Positions 9,068 through 19,810 of a stretch of 64,000 bases of DNA are shown in pieces; the stretch's first letter is position 1; each line of letters starts with the position of its first letter. The stretch is from Pseudomonas shahriarae (GTDB taxonomy: Bacteria; Pseudomonadota; Gammaproteobacteria; Pseudomonadales; Pseudomonadaceae), in assembly GCF_014268455.2 (NCBI RefSeq), contig NZ_CP077085.1, positions 5,249,001 to 5,313,000 on the forward strand. The letters are read 5' to 3'. Position numbers and translations under genes: made by a program. Below the pieces are notes generated by a model. That model was not told the origin of the DNA and did no database searches. It worked only from the letters and a program-made list of their open reading frames with translations.

Positions 9068-12000
9068 TTATTGCGGTTTTTCAAATGGCTTGTCGAAGGT
9101 GATTTTTGGATCTTTCCATGGCCCTTCCACCTTGTACTGGACGCTGGCAAAACGCGAGACCCGATCGCCAATCAGTTTGTCGATCAGGAACAGTGCGCCG
9201 CCAATGGCCGGTGCCCCCACGATCAACGCGGCGATCGGCAGGTTGTTGGTCACCGGCAGGGTCACCAGCAACTTGGCATCGACACGGTCAGCCACCAGGT
9301 CCAGGGTGCCGTTAAGCTCCAGGTTGCTCGACGGCCCGGTGAGAACAATCGGCTCACGGGTCACAAACACACCATTGCTGGCGGCCAGCAGGCCCTTGAC
9401 CCGATCGTAGCTCAGGCCCTTGCCGAGCAAGTCCGAGAAGTCCAGGCGCAAACGCCGGCCAATCGAGTTGAAGTTCAGCAGACCAAACACCCGCAACGCC
9501 TGGGCACCGCCCTCGACCTCGACAAACTGGCCCTTGCGGAACGATGCATCCAGGCTCCCGGAAAACCGCTTGGGCCCAACCCACGCAGGCGAACCCGGCC
9601 AGCGTCCATCAACATCCAGATGGAAGCTCTGGCTGGTCACGGTGGGCGCGAAGCCCCAGCCTTTAAGCACATCGGCGATATTCTTGCCGTCCAGGCGCCC
9701 CTTGTACCAACTGCTGCTGGCGCCCGGCGCCCCTTCCCAGCCACCGGCCCCCTTGAGCCGCATACCCTTGAGGCCCAGGTCGAGGTTGTTGAAAGCCATG
9801 CCCTTGGCCGTCGGGCGCACCTTCAAGGACCAGGCACCGATCAAGTCGGGCCCCTGCAACAACTGGCCAATGGAAATATCCAGCGCCGGAATGTCCTTGG
9901 GATCAATGTTCGCCAGGGGATCAGGCGCGTTCTCGTCGGCCTGTACCGTGGGGTCAACCGCCGGTAGCTTCACGTATTGCAGATTGATGGCGATGGGTGC
10001 GCCCTTGGCATCCGGCAGGCCAATAGCCCCCTTGGCTTGCTGGCTGTCGAGCTGCAGCCCCCAGGCCGCGGGCTTGCGCTCCAGTTGCAGGCTGACCTGG
10101 TCGAATTGAGTACCAAAGCCTGTCAGCTTGCCGATCTTGAAATCGGCACTGCTCAACAGTTGCTTGGCATTGCCACTCGGATCATTGCCGGCGTAGCGGT
10201 CCACCAGTTTCTTCCACGGATCTATATCCAGCTCCGACAGCACGCCGCGAATCCGCAGGCCCTTGCCACCGGGCAGCAAGGCATCGCCATCCCCGAGGAA
10301 CAGTTCGCCACGGCCCTGGGCAAAGTTGTTCGCCGGGGCTGCAAAGGTAAAGTTCGCCAGCTCGCCGTAATCAAACCAGTAGCGTCGCTCTGCGCCCTGC
10401 AAGGTCATGCGGAACACACTGGCGCGGCCCTGACCGGCGGACATGCCAAACGGAGCAGGCAAATCCACCGCCACGCCCTTGAGGTTGGAACTGACCCGCA
10501 ACTGGCTGTCGGCACCGTCCAGGTCCAGTTGCAGTTGATACGGGATATCCCCGGACACCGGCAGCGGCTGGCCGACTTTCAGCCAGTCGGTGAGGCGCTT
10601 GACAGTCACCTGGCCCTTGGCGGTGACCCGCGTGCTGAGATTGCCCGGCTTGCCACCGGCAGCAATCTGCGCCGTGATCGGCCGGTCAAAGGCCTGGGCA
10701 CTGATGTTCTGGCCACTCAGGCCCTTGGTGCTGTCGAAGCGGAATTCGCCCTTGAGCTGGTTCAGGTCCAGGGTCGGCTCGGCCAGTTGCAGGTGCGCCT
10801 TGTCAGTCTTGAAGTCCACCACGATTTTCGGCTCGGTGCCTTTGGCCAGGGGGATGTCCAGGTCGAGTGAACCTTGCAGGTCGCCCTCGCCTTTCCAGCC
10901 GGCAAACGTCGACGCCGTGCCGATGGGGGCTTCCTGCAGGATCTTCAGGCCGTCACCCAGCCCACCGGCAAACCCGCCCGTCAGCAGCAGATGACTGTCA
11001 TGGCCAGGAAGCGCATGGGGAATGTTGACGTAGATATCCTTGACCTTGGTGTCGAGCAATTGCCCCTTGCTGGCCAGGATGCGCACACCGGTTTCTTCGA
11101 CAAACACTTCACCGGTCACCTTGCTCACATGGGGCCAGCCAGGCTGGAACGCCAGCTCGGCGTCATGCACCTTGAAGAACAGGCTGATATTGCGCGCCGC
11201 CGTCACCGCATCGTGGTTCAACGAACCTTGATACTGGAAGAAGCCTTCATCGACCGCGCCCTTGAGAATGGCCGTACGCAGCCATTCATCCAGGGCCGGG
11301 CTCAACACCGCCGGCAGGTATTTGGGGGTAAAGCGTCCATCGCCATCGACCATGCCGACCCGCAGGTCCATGTAGTCTTCCTGGCTATGATCGAAATGCA
11401 GGCGAATCAGGAAGTCCGCCGCGACCTTGCCCTCTTCCCCCAGCACCTTGATATACGGTGCGATCAGCGTGAAGCCTTGTTCATCCAGCTTCCACGTCAG
11501 GCGCGCGTTGGCCTGGATGTACTGCCAGGGCTTGGCGAAAATCGGGTACAGGTGCAAGGCAAAGTCCTTGCTGTCCATGCGCAGCTCGCCCTGGCCCAGG
11601 TCGCCGCTGATGCTGCCGGAGACATTGCGGGCCGCCGGTGCGCCGAAATACGCATCAAAGCCCACCCGCTCGAGGTTGGCGGCAAAGCTGATGCGCTGAT
11701 CGCCCGTCTCCTGGGGACGATAATCCACCAGGACATTGCGCAGCACGCCCGTGGCTTTCAACGCTTCGACGGTCTTGGCAACCCCCTCGGGCAATGGTGC
11801 CAGGGCGTTGAGCAAGGGGGTGATCGGCGTCAGGTCCAGGCGGTCGGCCTGAAGGTTCCAGGTTTCCTGGGCCTTGTCGGTGGCCAGGGTTTGCTGCAAT
11901 TGCAGGTGCGACTCCCAACGGGTGTCGCCCAGGTTCATGGCCAGCGAGTCGAAGACCACCTTAAGGCCGCGATCACTGCGTTGCAGGTAGGCCGTCAGGC

Positions 12001-12883
12001 CCAGGTTGTGGATGCTCACGGGTTTGCGCTGGGCATACCGCACCTTCACTTGCGGCGCATTGAGCCGCGCGGCGGCGCTTTGCAGCGTTCCGCCGGCCCA
12101 GGTCAGCCAGAGTTCGCCGCCGGCTTTCAGCTCATTGAGTTTCCAGTCCCGGGTCAACTTCGCCGGAATCCATTGCGCCCAATTGCTCTGGGGCAGGCTC
12201 AGGTAGGCCTGGACTTCACCATCGCGCCACTGGCTAGCGCGGATCCGCGTGCGCAGGCTGAGGGCCAACGGCTGCCCATCGGGCAAGGTCAGGCGTGCAT
12301 CCAGGCGCTGGCGGGTGGCACCGGTTTGCAGGCTCAGGCCCACATAGGTCAAGGTCAGCGGCGCTTGTTCAAACGGTTGCAAAGTGACCTGGCTGTCGAG
12401 CAGCGAGATCTTCGCCACCGCTTGCATGCGCGTGAGCAGTTGTTCCGGGTCCAGGGGCTGGTCGTCCTGCACCGGCAGGCCTTGCAGCGCCCAACGGCCG
12501 TCCTGGTCCTCCTTGACACTGAGCTGCAACCCGCTGACTTCCAAGTGGGCAATGCGCACATCCCACGCCAGCAGGCTGGCCCAGAGATCGGGCACCACTT
12601 GCACCTGGTCCAAGCGCAAGGCACTGCTGCCCTCGCCGACCATCACGTCATGGGCCAGCAAGACCGGGGCAAAGCCGCTCCAGCGCCCTTCCAGGCTGCC
12701 AATGCTCAGGGGCATGTCGACCGCCGCCTGCGCCTTGGCCTCGACTTCGGCACGGTACTCCGCCACCAATGGCGTCAATTCACGGCCCAGGCTGACGTAG
12801 ACCGCCGCCAGTACCAACAGCAATGCACACAGGCCAAGGCCCCAACGGGTCAGTGCGGCAAAAAAGCGTTGTAGACGCTCCAT
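9068..12883 (-). CDS. yhdP: YhdP family AsmA-like inter-membrane lipid transport protein
   Basis: The 1271-residue giant has a single N-terminal membrane anchor (about residues 14-32, LGLCALLLVLAAVYVSL) followed by a long periplasmic DUF3971 and AsmA-like C-terminal region rich in short beta repeats. The family forms a hydrophobic groove bridging inner and outer membranes. In E. coli, YhdP, TamB and YdbH move phospholipids to the outer membrane. Length agrees with YhdP. It lies 75 bases downstream of rng on the same strand. A long antisense frame exists throughout but is a GC-skew shadow. Confidence 0.92.
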   Translation of the reverse strand: MERLQRFFAALTRWGLGLCALLLVLAAVYVSLGRELTPLVAEYRAEVEAKAQAAVDMPLSIGSLEGRWSGFAPVLLAHDVMVGEGSSALRLDQVQVVPDLWASLLAWDVRIAHLEVSGLQLSVKEDQDGRWALQGLPVQDDQPLDPEQLLTRMQAVAKISLLDSQVTLQPFEQAPLTLTYVGLSLQTGATRQRLDARLTLPDGQPLALSLRTRIRASQWRDGEVQAYLSLPQSNWAQWIPAKLTRDWKLNELKAGGELWLTWAGGTLQSAAARLNAPQVKVRYAQRKPVSIHNLGLTAYLQRSDRGLKVVFDSLAMNLGDTRWESHLQLQQTLATDKAQETWNLQADRLDLTPITPLLNALAPLPEGVAKTVEALKATGVLRNVLVDYRPQETGDQRISFAANLERVGFDAYFGAPAARNVSGSISGDLGQGELRMDSKDFALHLYPIFAKPWQYIQANARLTWKLDEQGFTLIAPYIKVLGEEGKVAADFLIRLHFDHSQEDYMDLRVGMVDGDGRFTPKYLPAVLSPALDEWLRTAILKGAVDEGFFQYQGSLNHDAVTAARNISLFFKVHDAELAFQPGWPHVSKVTGEVFVEETGVRILASKGQLLDTKVKDIYVNIPHALPGHDSHLLLTGGFAGGLGDGLKILQEAPIGTASTFAGWKGEGDLQGSLDLDIPLAKGTEPKIVVDFKTDKAHLQLAEPTLDLNQLKGEFRFDSTKGLSGQNISAQAFDRPITAQIAAGGKPGNLSTRVTAKGQVTVKRLTDWLKVGQPLPVSGDIPYQLQLDLDGADSQLRVSSNLKGVAVDLPAPFGMSAGQGRASVFRMTLQGAERRYWFDYGELANFTFAAPANNFAQGRGELFLGDGDALLPGGKGLRIRGVLSELDIDPWKKLVDRYAGNDPSGNAKQLLSSADFKIGKLTGFGTQFDQVSLQLERKPAAWGLQLDSQQAKGAIGLPDAKGAPIAINLQYVKLPAVDPTVQADENAPDPLANIDPKDIPALDISIGQLLQGPDLIGAWSLKVRPTAKGMAFNNLDLGLKGMRLKGAGGWEGAPGASSSWYKGRLDGKNIADVLKGWGFAPTVTSQSFHLDVDGRWPGSPAWVGPKRFSGSLDASFRKGQFVEVEGGAQALRVFGLLNFNSIGRRLRLDFSDLLGKGLSYDRVKGLLAASNGVFVTREPIVLTGPSSNLELNGTLDLVADRVDAKLLVTLPVTNNLPIAALIVGAPAIGGALFLIDKLIGDRVSRFASVQYKVEGPWKDPKITFDKPFEKPQ

Positions 12884-12958
12884 GTCAGGCGACCCTCAAG
12901 GTAATAGTCGGACGGCAGATCAAGGTCTGGCGGTCTCGTTGAACAGGACGGATGCGAA

Positions 12959-14416
12959 TCAGAGCAGCACCACGTCGTATTGTTCCTGGGAATACATGGT
13001 TTCGACCTGGAAACGGATGGTACGGCCAATAAAGCCCTCCAGTTCCGCAACGTTGCCCGACTCTTCGTCGAGCAACCGATCAACCACCTTCTGATTGGCC
13101 AGGACTCTATAACCCTCGGCCTGGTAAGCGCGTGCCTCTCGTAGAATTTCCCGGAAAATCTCGTAGCAAACCGTTTCCGGGGTCTTCAACTTTCCGCGCC
13201 CCTGGCAACTGCTGCACGGCTCGCACAGCACTTGCTCAAGGCTTTCGCGGGTGCGCTTGCGGGTCATCTGTACCAGGCCCAACTCGGTGATCCCGATGAT
13301 GTTGGTCTTGGCGTGATCGCGCTCCAGCTGCTTTTCAAGGGTGCGCAACACCTGGCGCTGGTGTTCTTCATCTTCCATGTCGATGAAGTCGATGATGATG
13401 ATCCCGCCCAGGTTGCGCAGGCGCAGTTGACGGGCAATGGCGGTGGCGGCTTCGAGGTTGGTCTTGAAGATGGTTTCTTCAAGGTTGCGATGGCCGACGA
13501 AGGCGCCGGTGTTGACGTCAATGGTGCTCATGGCTTCGGCCGGGTCGACCACCAGGTAGCCACCGGACTTGAGCGGCACCTTGCGCTCCAGGGCCTTCTG
13601 GATTTCGTCCTCGACGCCATACAGGTCGAAAATCGGCCGTTCGCCGGGGTAGTGTTCCAGGCGATCGGCGATTTCCGGCATCAGTTCGGCGACAAATTGC
13701 GTGGTGCGCTGGAAGGTTTCCCGCGAGTCGATGCGGATTTTCTCGATCTTCGGGCTGACCAGATCACGCAGGGTTCGCAGGGCCAGGCCCAGGTCTTCGT
13801 AGATGACACTCGGCGCGCCGACGGTCTTGATCTGGGCCGCGATCTGGTCCCACAGGCGCCGCAGGTAGCGGATGTCCATGAGAATTTCATCGGCACCGGC
13901 ACCTTCGGCGGCGGTGCGCAGGATAAAGCCGCCCGCCTCTTTGATACCTTCGGCCGCCACGCAATCGCTGACCACCTTTTTCAGGCGCTCACGCTCACCT
14001 TCGTCTTCGATTTTCAGGGAAATACCGACGTGGGCGGTGCGCGGCATGTACACCAGGTAACGCGAAGGAATCGACAATTGCGTGGTCAGGCGCGCGCCCT
14101 TGGAACCAATCGGGTCTTTGGTGACTTGCACCACCAGGCTCTGCCCTTCGTGCACCAGGGCGCTGATGCTCTCGACCGCTGGGCCTTCGCGCAGGGAGAT
14201 TTCCGAGGCATGGATAAATGCGGCACGGTCCAGGCCGATATCGACAAAGGCTGCCTGCATGCCCGGCAACACCCGCACAACCTTACCTTTATAGATATTG
14301 CCAACGATCCCGCGCTTCTGGGTGCGCTCGACGTGCACTTCCTGCAAAACACCGTTTTCTACCACCGCCACGCGCGATTCCATCGGCGTGATATTGATCA
14401 GAATCTCTTCACTCAT
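12959..14416 (-). CDS. rng: Ribonuclease G
   Basis: The 485-residue protein is an RNase E/G family endoribonuclease that matures 16S rRNA 5' ends and degrades some mRNAs. An S1 domain (about residues 30-120; GNIYKGKVVRVLPGMQAAFVDIG) precedes the catalytic region with IDVNTGAFVG and IIIIDFIDM, holding the acidic metal ligands. A zinc-link-like CEPCSSCQGRGK follows near residue 400. It lacks the long C-terminal scaffold of RNase E, so it is RNase G. MSEEIL at 14416 gives the usual length. The start nine codons upstream has no support. It follows maf in the mre-downstream cluster. Confidence 0.95.
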   Translation of the reverse strand: MSEEILINITPMESRVAVVENGVLQEVHVERTQKRGIVGNIYKGKVVRVLPGMQAAFVDIGLDRAAFIHASEISLREGPAVESISALVHEGQSLVVQVTKDPIGSKGARLTTQLSIPSRYLVYMPRTAHVGISLKIEDEGERERLKKVVSDCVAAEGIKEAGGFILRTAAEGAGADEILMDIRYLRRLWDQIAAQIKTVGAPSVIYEDLGLALRTLRDLVSPKIEKIRIDSRETFQRTTQFVAELMPEIADRLEHYPGERPIFDLYGVEDEIQKALERKVPLKSGGYLVVDPAEAMSTIDVNTGAFVGHRNLEETIFKTNLEAATAIARQLRLRNLGGIIIIDFIDMEDEEHQRQVLRTLEKQLERDHAKTNIIGITELGLVQMTRKRTRESLEQVLCEPCSSCQGRGKLKTPETVCYEIFREILREARAYQAEGYRVLANQKVVDRLLDEESGNVAELEGFIGRTIRFQVETMYSQEQYDVVLL

Positions 14417-14485
14417 GGCTGGGTCTCGTTCAGGCGTTTTCACAATAGTGGCCGATCGCTAAAAGGTGGCGCTGGAGTAGAGCGT

Positions 14486-15082
14486 TCAGCGCACGGAAAG
14501 GTGTTGCCAACAGGGTATGCCGAAATGGCCCAGCAGTTCTGCTGTTTCGCAGACCGGCAGGCCAACGACTGCCGAGTAGCTGCCATTGAGCCCGGCGACA
14601 AATACCGCCGCCAACCCTTGGATAGCATAGCCGCCCGCCTTGTCCTGGGGTTCACCACTGTGCCAGTAAGTCGTTGCTTCTTGTGTGGAAACCTGACGAA
14701 AGCGCACGCGACTGCTGACCAGGCGCGTTTCGCAGCGCTGACCATCGAGCAGGGCAATGGCGGTGAGGACTTCGTGTTCACGATCAGAAAGGGCCAGCAG
14801 CATGGCCAGGGCATCGGCCTGGTCCACGGGCTTGCCGAGGATCCGGCCATCCAGGATGACGGCAGTATCGGCCCCCAGCACGCAGGCATTTGCGGTATCG
14901 GCCAATGTCGCCAGGCCTGCAGCGGCTTTGCCGCGGGCCAGGCGCTCGACGTAGGACGCAGGCGACTCGTCGCCCAGGGGGGTTTCATCAATAGCGGCGT
15001 TGACCACGGTGAACGGCACGCCAATCTGGGTCAGCAGTTCACGCCGCCGAGGAGAGCCGGAGGCCAGATAAAGCGATTGCAT
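14486..15082 (-). CDS. maf: Maf family nucleotide pyrophosphatase (dTTP/UTP, YhdE type)
   Basis: The 198-residue house-cleaning enzyme hydrolyses non-canonical or surplus nucleoside triphosphates. Maf motifs are clear: [11 protein letters not shown] at the N-terminus, the catalytic-Asp region [12 protein letters not shown], and GKPVDQADA. The [12 protein letters not shown] and [13 protein letters not shown] stretches agree with the YhdE subgroup. Start ATG 15082 gives the standard [13 protein letters not shown] beginning. The alternative at 15136 would overlap the mreD 3' end. In E. coli and pseudomonads it lies between mreD and rng, as here. Confidence 0.94.
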   Translation of the reverse strand: MQSLYLASGSPRRRELLTQIGVPFTVVNAAIDETPLGDESPASYVERLARGKAAAGLATLADTANACVLGADTAVILDGRILGKPVDQADALAMLLALSDREHEVLTAIALLDGQRCETRLVSSRVRFRQVSTQEATTYWHSGEPQDKAGGYAIQGLAAVFVAGLNGSYSAVVGLPVCETAELLGHFGIPCWQHLSVR

Positions 15083-15132
15083 TGCAAACTCTCCCTGCGG
15101 GTTCGATAACCAGGCAGAGCTTCGCGCCCCAC

Positions 15133-15621
15133 TCAATTGATTTTATAGCGGCGACACAACCCACGCAGACCGAAGCTGACCCATGGCCACAACAGCGCGC
15201 TGACCAGCGCCGGCAAGACCAGCGCGAGGGTCGGCTGGCGGTTACCGGTCAAGGCGCTAAGCCACAGTTGCACCAACTGGGCCAGACCGAAGATCACCAG
15301 GATCACCAGGCATTGCTGCCACATCGGAAACATGCGCAGGCGTTGCTGCAGCGACAGCACCAGGAAGGTAATCAGCGTGAGAATCAAGGCGTTCTGGCCG
15401 AGCAAGGTGCCATACATCACGTCTTCAGCCAGCCCCAGGCACATCGCGGTGACCATGCCGACTTTGTGCGGCAAGGCCAGGGCCCAGAAGGCCAACAGCA
15501 AGGCCAGCCACAGCGGACGCAGGATTTCCATGAATTGCGGCATCGGCGAAACGCTGAGCAACATACCGATGGCGAAGGTCAACCAGACCATCCAACCATT
15601 GCGTGAATATGTACCGGCCAT
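15133..15621 (-). CDS. mreD: Rod shape-determining protein MreD
   Basis: The 162-residue, very hydrophobic protein has about five membrane segments. It is the inner-membrane component of the elongasome and binds MreC to position peptidoglycan synthesis. The stretch [17 protein letters not shown] matches the MreD core. Its start codon overlaps the mreC stop at 15621, so the two are translationally coupled. Order mreB-mreC-mreD-maf-rng is conserved in gammaproteobacteria. Confidence 0.94.
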   Translation of the reverse strand: MAGTYSRNGWMVWLTFAIGMLLSVSPMPQFMEILRPLWLALLLAFWALALPHKVGMVTAMCLGLAEDVMYGTLLGQNALILTLITFLVLSLQQRLRMFPMWQQCLVILVIFGLAQLVQLWLSALTGNRQPTLALVLPALVSALLWPWVSFGLRGLCRRYKIN

Positions 15622-16658
15622 TATTGCGCCCCCTGTCGAGTGGTTGCTGGCGCAGGTGCAGCAGCAGGCGTGGACGCCGCAGGCCTGACCGGCCGGGCAG
15701 GTGTTGCCGAAGCGGGTGCGGCGGGTGTCGCCACTGGCGCTGCCGGTGTCGCAGGCTTGGGTACGGTTGCGGTGCCGTCCTGCCGGTCCTGCGCTTCCTG
15801 GGCCTGGGCAGCCTCGTTGGCGCGCTCTTCTGGCGTGCGCGTGTCACTGAACACCAGCAACAGGTAGCGGCTACGGTTCAGCGCGGCTGTCGGCACGGCA
15901 CGGACAATCGCGAAAGGCTGGCCGGAATCGTGGATCACTTCCTTGACCGTCGCCACCGGATAGCCCGCCGGGAATCGCTGGCCGAGGCCGGAGCTGACCA
16001 GCAGGTCGCCTTCCTTGATGTCGGCGGTGTCGGCCACATGCCGCAATTCCAGGCGCTCCGGGTTGCCGGTACCACTGGCAATCGCCCGCAGGCCATTGCG
16101 ATTGACCTGCACCGGAATGCTGTGGGTGGTGTCGGTGAGCAGCAGCACGCGGGAGGTATAGGGCATCAACTCCACCACCTGGCCCATCAGGCCACGGGCA
16201 TCGAGCACCGGCTGGCCAAGGACCACGCCATCGCGCTCGCCCTTGTTGATGATGATGCGATGGGTGAAGGGGTTGGGGTCCATGCCGATCAACTCGGCCA
16301 CTTCGACCTTTTCGTTGACCAACGCGGAAGAATTGAGCAACTCGCGCAGCCGGACGTTCTGCTCGGTCAGGGCCGCAAGCTTTTGCATGCGCCCCTGCAG
16401 CAGCAGGTTTTCGGTCTTGAGCTTTTCGTTCTCGGCCACCAGTTCTGTGCGGCTGCCAAACTGGCTGGCCACACCTTGCCATAGCCGTTGCGGCAGGTCG
16501 GTGATCCAGTAGGACTGCATCAATACCAGCGACATCTGGCTACGCACTGGCTTGAGCAGTGTGAAGCGGGCATCGACCACCATCAGCGCGACCGATAGCA
16601 CGACCAGCACCAACAAGCGCACGCCCAATGAGGGGCCTTTAGTGAAGAGCGGTTTAAT
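15621..16658 (-). CDS. mreC: Rod shape-determining protein MreC, probable ATT start
   Basis: MreC is a periplasmic scaffold with one N-terminal membrane helix (LLVLVVLSVALMVV), a coiled coil of about 35 residues (TELVAENEKLKTENLLLQGRMQKL) and a beta domain, then an Ala/Pro-rich tail. I place the start at ATT 16658 (345 residues). The encoded (M)IKPLFTKGPSLGVRL matches the E. coli N-terminus MKPIFSRGPSLQIRL, an in-frame TAG lies three codons further upstream, and CGGGAG lies 9 bases before the ATT. The next usable codon, TTG at 16628, would remove the conserved PLF..GPS segment and lacks a ribosome site. mreD follows with overlap. Confidence 0.85.
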   Translation of the reverse strand: MKPLFTKGPSLGVRLLVLVVLSVALMVVDARFTLLKPVRSQMSLVLMQSYWITDLPQRLWQGVASQFGSRTELVAENEKLKTENLLLQGRMQKLAALTEQNVRLRELLNSSALVNEKVEVAELIGMDPNPFTHRIIINKGERDGVVLGQPVLDARGLMGQVVELMPYTSRVLLLTDTTHSIPVQVNRNGLRAIASGTGNPERLELRHVADTADIKEGDLLVSSGLGQRFPAGYPVATVKEVIHDSGQPFAIVRAVPTAALNRSRYLLLVFSDTRTPEERANEAAQAQEAQDRQDGTATVPKPATPAAPVATPAAPASATPARPVRPAASTPAAAPAPATTRQGAQ

Positions 16659-16736
16659 AGGCCGCTACTCCCGGGCAGATATTCTCTTTATTCATACGGC
16701 ATCAAACCGGCCTGGATGCAGATTGAAGAAGATAAA

Positions 16737-16774
16737 CGCCAACAGGCAGCACTGCAAAGTGCTGCCTGTTGGCG
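16737..16774 (-). terminator. Perfect 17-bp hairpin between mreB and mreC
   Basis: The arms CGCCAACAGGCAGCACT and AGTGCTGCCTGTTGGCG pair perfectly around a four-base loop. On the minus strand it is followed by TTTATCTTCTTC, a weak T tract. It starts 22 bases after the mreB stop and is likely a partial terminator that sets the mreB:mreCD ratio. Confidence 0.75.
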
Positions 16775-16796
16775 AAACATGGCGCAACCAACGATC

Positions 16797-18044
<1,248 letters not shown>

Positions 18045-18332
18045 ATGGCGCTTGAACGCTCCGACGTGGAAAAAATCGCTCATTTGGCCTGCCTGGGCCT
18101 CAATGAAGCCGATCTTCCACAGACCACCGCAGCCCTGAACAGCATTCTCGGGCTGGTCGACCAGATGCAAGCGGTGAATACCGATGGCATCGAACCCCTG
18201 GCCCACCCACTGGAAGCCAGCCAGCGCCTGCGCGCAGACGTCGTGACCGAACGCAATAATCGCGAGGCCTACCAGTCCATCGCACCAGCGGTCGAAAACG
18301 GCCTGTACCTGGTTCCGAAAGTCATCGACTAA
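18045..18332 (+). CDS. gatC: Glutamyl/aspartyl-tRNA(Gln/Asn) amidotransferase subunit C
   Basis: The 95-residue small subunit of GatCAB stabilises the A-B interface. The start of the family, [19 protein letters not shown], and the C-terminal [25 protein letters not shown] belt are characteristic. The complex amidates Glu-tRNA(Gln) or Asp-tRNA(Asn). A strong GGAGA precedes the ATG. It is followed 16 bases later by gatA, then gatB, forming one operon. Confidence 0.96.
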   Translation: MALERSDVEKIAHLACLGLNEADLPQTTAALNSILGLVDQMQAVNTDGIEPLAHPLEASQRLRADVVTERNNREAYQSIAPAVENGLYLVPKVID

Positions 18333-18348
18333 AGGGAAAGAGCCTGCA

Positions 18349-19800
18349 ATGCATCAATTGACTCTGGCCGAGATCGCCCGCGGTCTCGCCGACAAAAAGT
18401 TTTCTTCCGAAGAGCTGACCAAGGCCCTGCTGGCGCGTATCACCGCGCTGGACCCGAAGGTCAACAGCTTCATCAGCCTCACCGAAGAGCTGGCCCTTAG
18501 CCAGGCCAAGGCCGCTGACGCCCGTCGCGCCAACGGTGAAGGCGGCGCGCTGCTGGGTGCGCCAATCGGTCACAAGGACCTGTTCTGCACCCAGGGCATC
18601 CGCACCAGCTGCGGCTCGAAGATGCTCGATAACTTCAAGGCGCCCTACGATGCGACCGTGGTCGCCAAGCTGGCCGAAGCCGGGGCCGTGACCCTGGGCA
18701 AGACCAACATGGACGAATTCGCCATGGGCTCGGCCAACGAATCGAGCTACTACGGCGCGGTGAAAAACCCGTGGAACCTGGAGCACGTGCCCGGCGGTTC
18801 GTCCGGTGGTTCGGCTGCAGCCGTGGCCGCCCGCCTGCTTCCGGCCGCCACCGCCACCGATACCGGCGGCTCGATCCGCCAGCCTGCCGCGTTCACCAAC
18901 CTCACCGGCCTGAAACCGACCTACGGTCGTGTTTCCCGCTGGGGCATGATTGCCTACGCGTCCAGCCTCGACCAGGGCGGCCCTTTGGCCCGCACTGCCG
19001 AAGACTGCGCAATATTGTTACAAGGCATGGCCGGGTTCGATGCGAAGGACTCCACCAGCATTGATGAACCGGTGCCGGACTACAGCGCCAGCCTCAATAC
19101 CTCGATCCAAGGCCTGCGCATCGGCGTGCCGAAAGAGTATTTCAGCGCCGGCCTCGACCCGCGTATCGCCGAGCTGGTGCATAACAGCGTCAAGGAGCTG
19201 GAAAAGCTCGGCGCGGTGATCAAGGAAATCAGCCTGCCGAACAACCAGCACGCAATTCCGGCGTACTACGTGATCGCCCCGGCAGAGGCCTCGTCGAACC
19301 TGTCGCGCTTCGACGGCGTGCGTTTCGGCTACCGCTGTGAAGACCCGAAAGACCTCACCGACCTGTACAAGCGCTCCCGTGGCGAAGGTTTCGGCGTGGA
19401 AGTACAACGCCGGATCATGGTCGGTGCCTACGCCCTGTCGGCCGGTTACTACGACGCGTACTACCTCAAGGCGCAAAAGATCCGTCGCCTGATCAAGAAC
19501 GACTTCATGGCAGCCTTTAATGAAGTCGACGTGATCCTCGGCCCAACCACGCCAAACCCGGCCTGGAAGATCGGCGCCAAGACCGGCGACCCGATCGCCG
19601 AATACCTGGAAGACCTGTACACCATCACCGCCAACCTCGCCGGCCTGCCGGGCTTGTCCATGCCTGCAGGCTTTGTCGACGGTTTGCCAGTGGGCGTGCA
19701 ACTACTCGCCCCGTATTTCCAGGAAAGCCGCTTGCTCAATGTGGCGCACCAGTACCAGTTGCACACTGACTGGCACACTCGCACCCCAACCGGCTTCTGA
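18349..19800 (+). CDS. gatA: Glutamyl/aspartyl-tRNA amidotransferase subunit A
   Basis: The 483-residue amidase subunit releases ammonia from glutamine for the GatB kinase site. The amidase-signature triad is visible as Lys76 (PIGHKDLFC), cis-Ser151 ([13 protein letters not shown]) and nucleophile Ser175 ([11 protein letters not shown]). The length is standard. AAGGGAAAGAG precedes the ATG. gatB begins 10 bases after the stop, so subunits are made in C-A-B order from one message. Confidence 0.97.
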   Translation: MHQLTLAEIARGLADKKFSSEELTKALLARITALDPKVNSFISLTEELALSQAKAADARRANGEGGALLGAPIGHKDLFCTQGIRTSCGSKMLDNFKAPYDATVVAKLAEAGAVTLGKTNMDEFAMGSANESSYYGAVKNPWNLEHVPGGSSGGSAAAVAARLLPAATATDTGGSIRQPAAFTNLTGLKPTYGRVSRWGMIAYASSLDQGGPLARTAEDCAILLQGMAGFDAKDSTSIDEPVPDYSASLNTSIQGLRIGVPKEYFSAGLDPRIAELVHNSVKELEKLGAVIKEISLPNNQHAIPAYYVIAPAEASSNLSRFDGVRFGYRCEDPKDLTDLYKRSRGEGFGVEVQRRIMVGAYALSAGYYDAYYLKAQKIRRLIKNDFMAAFNEVDVILGPTTPNPAWKIGAKTGDPIAEYLEDLYTITANLAGLPGLSMPAGFVDGLPVGVQLLAPYFQESRLLNVAHQYQLHTDWHTRTPTGF

Positions 19801-19810
19801 GGAGAACACT

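Noticed and set aside
10874-12874. 666-residue plus-strand frame opposite yhdP
   Set aside because: It is antisense to a well-supported YhdP gene, has a shadow composition typical of high GC DNA, and no recognisable domain.
13232-15109. 625-residue plus-strand frame opposite rng and maf
   Set aside because: It crosses two known genes on the other strand and has no domain or ribosome site.
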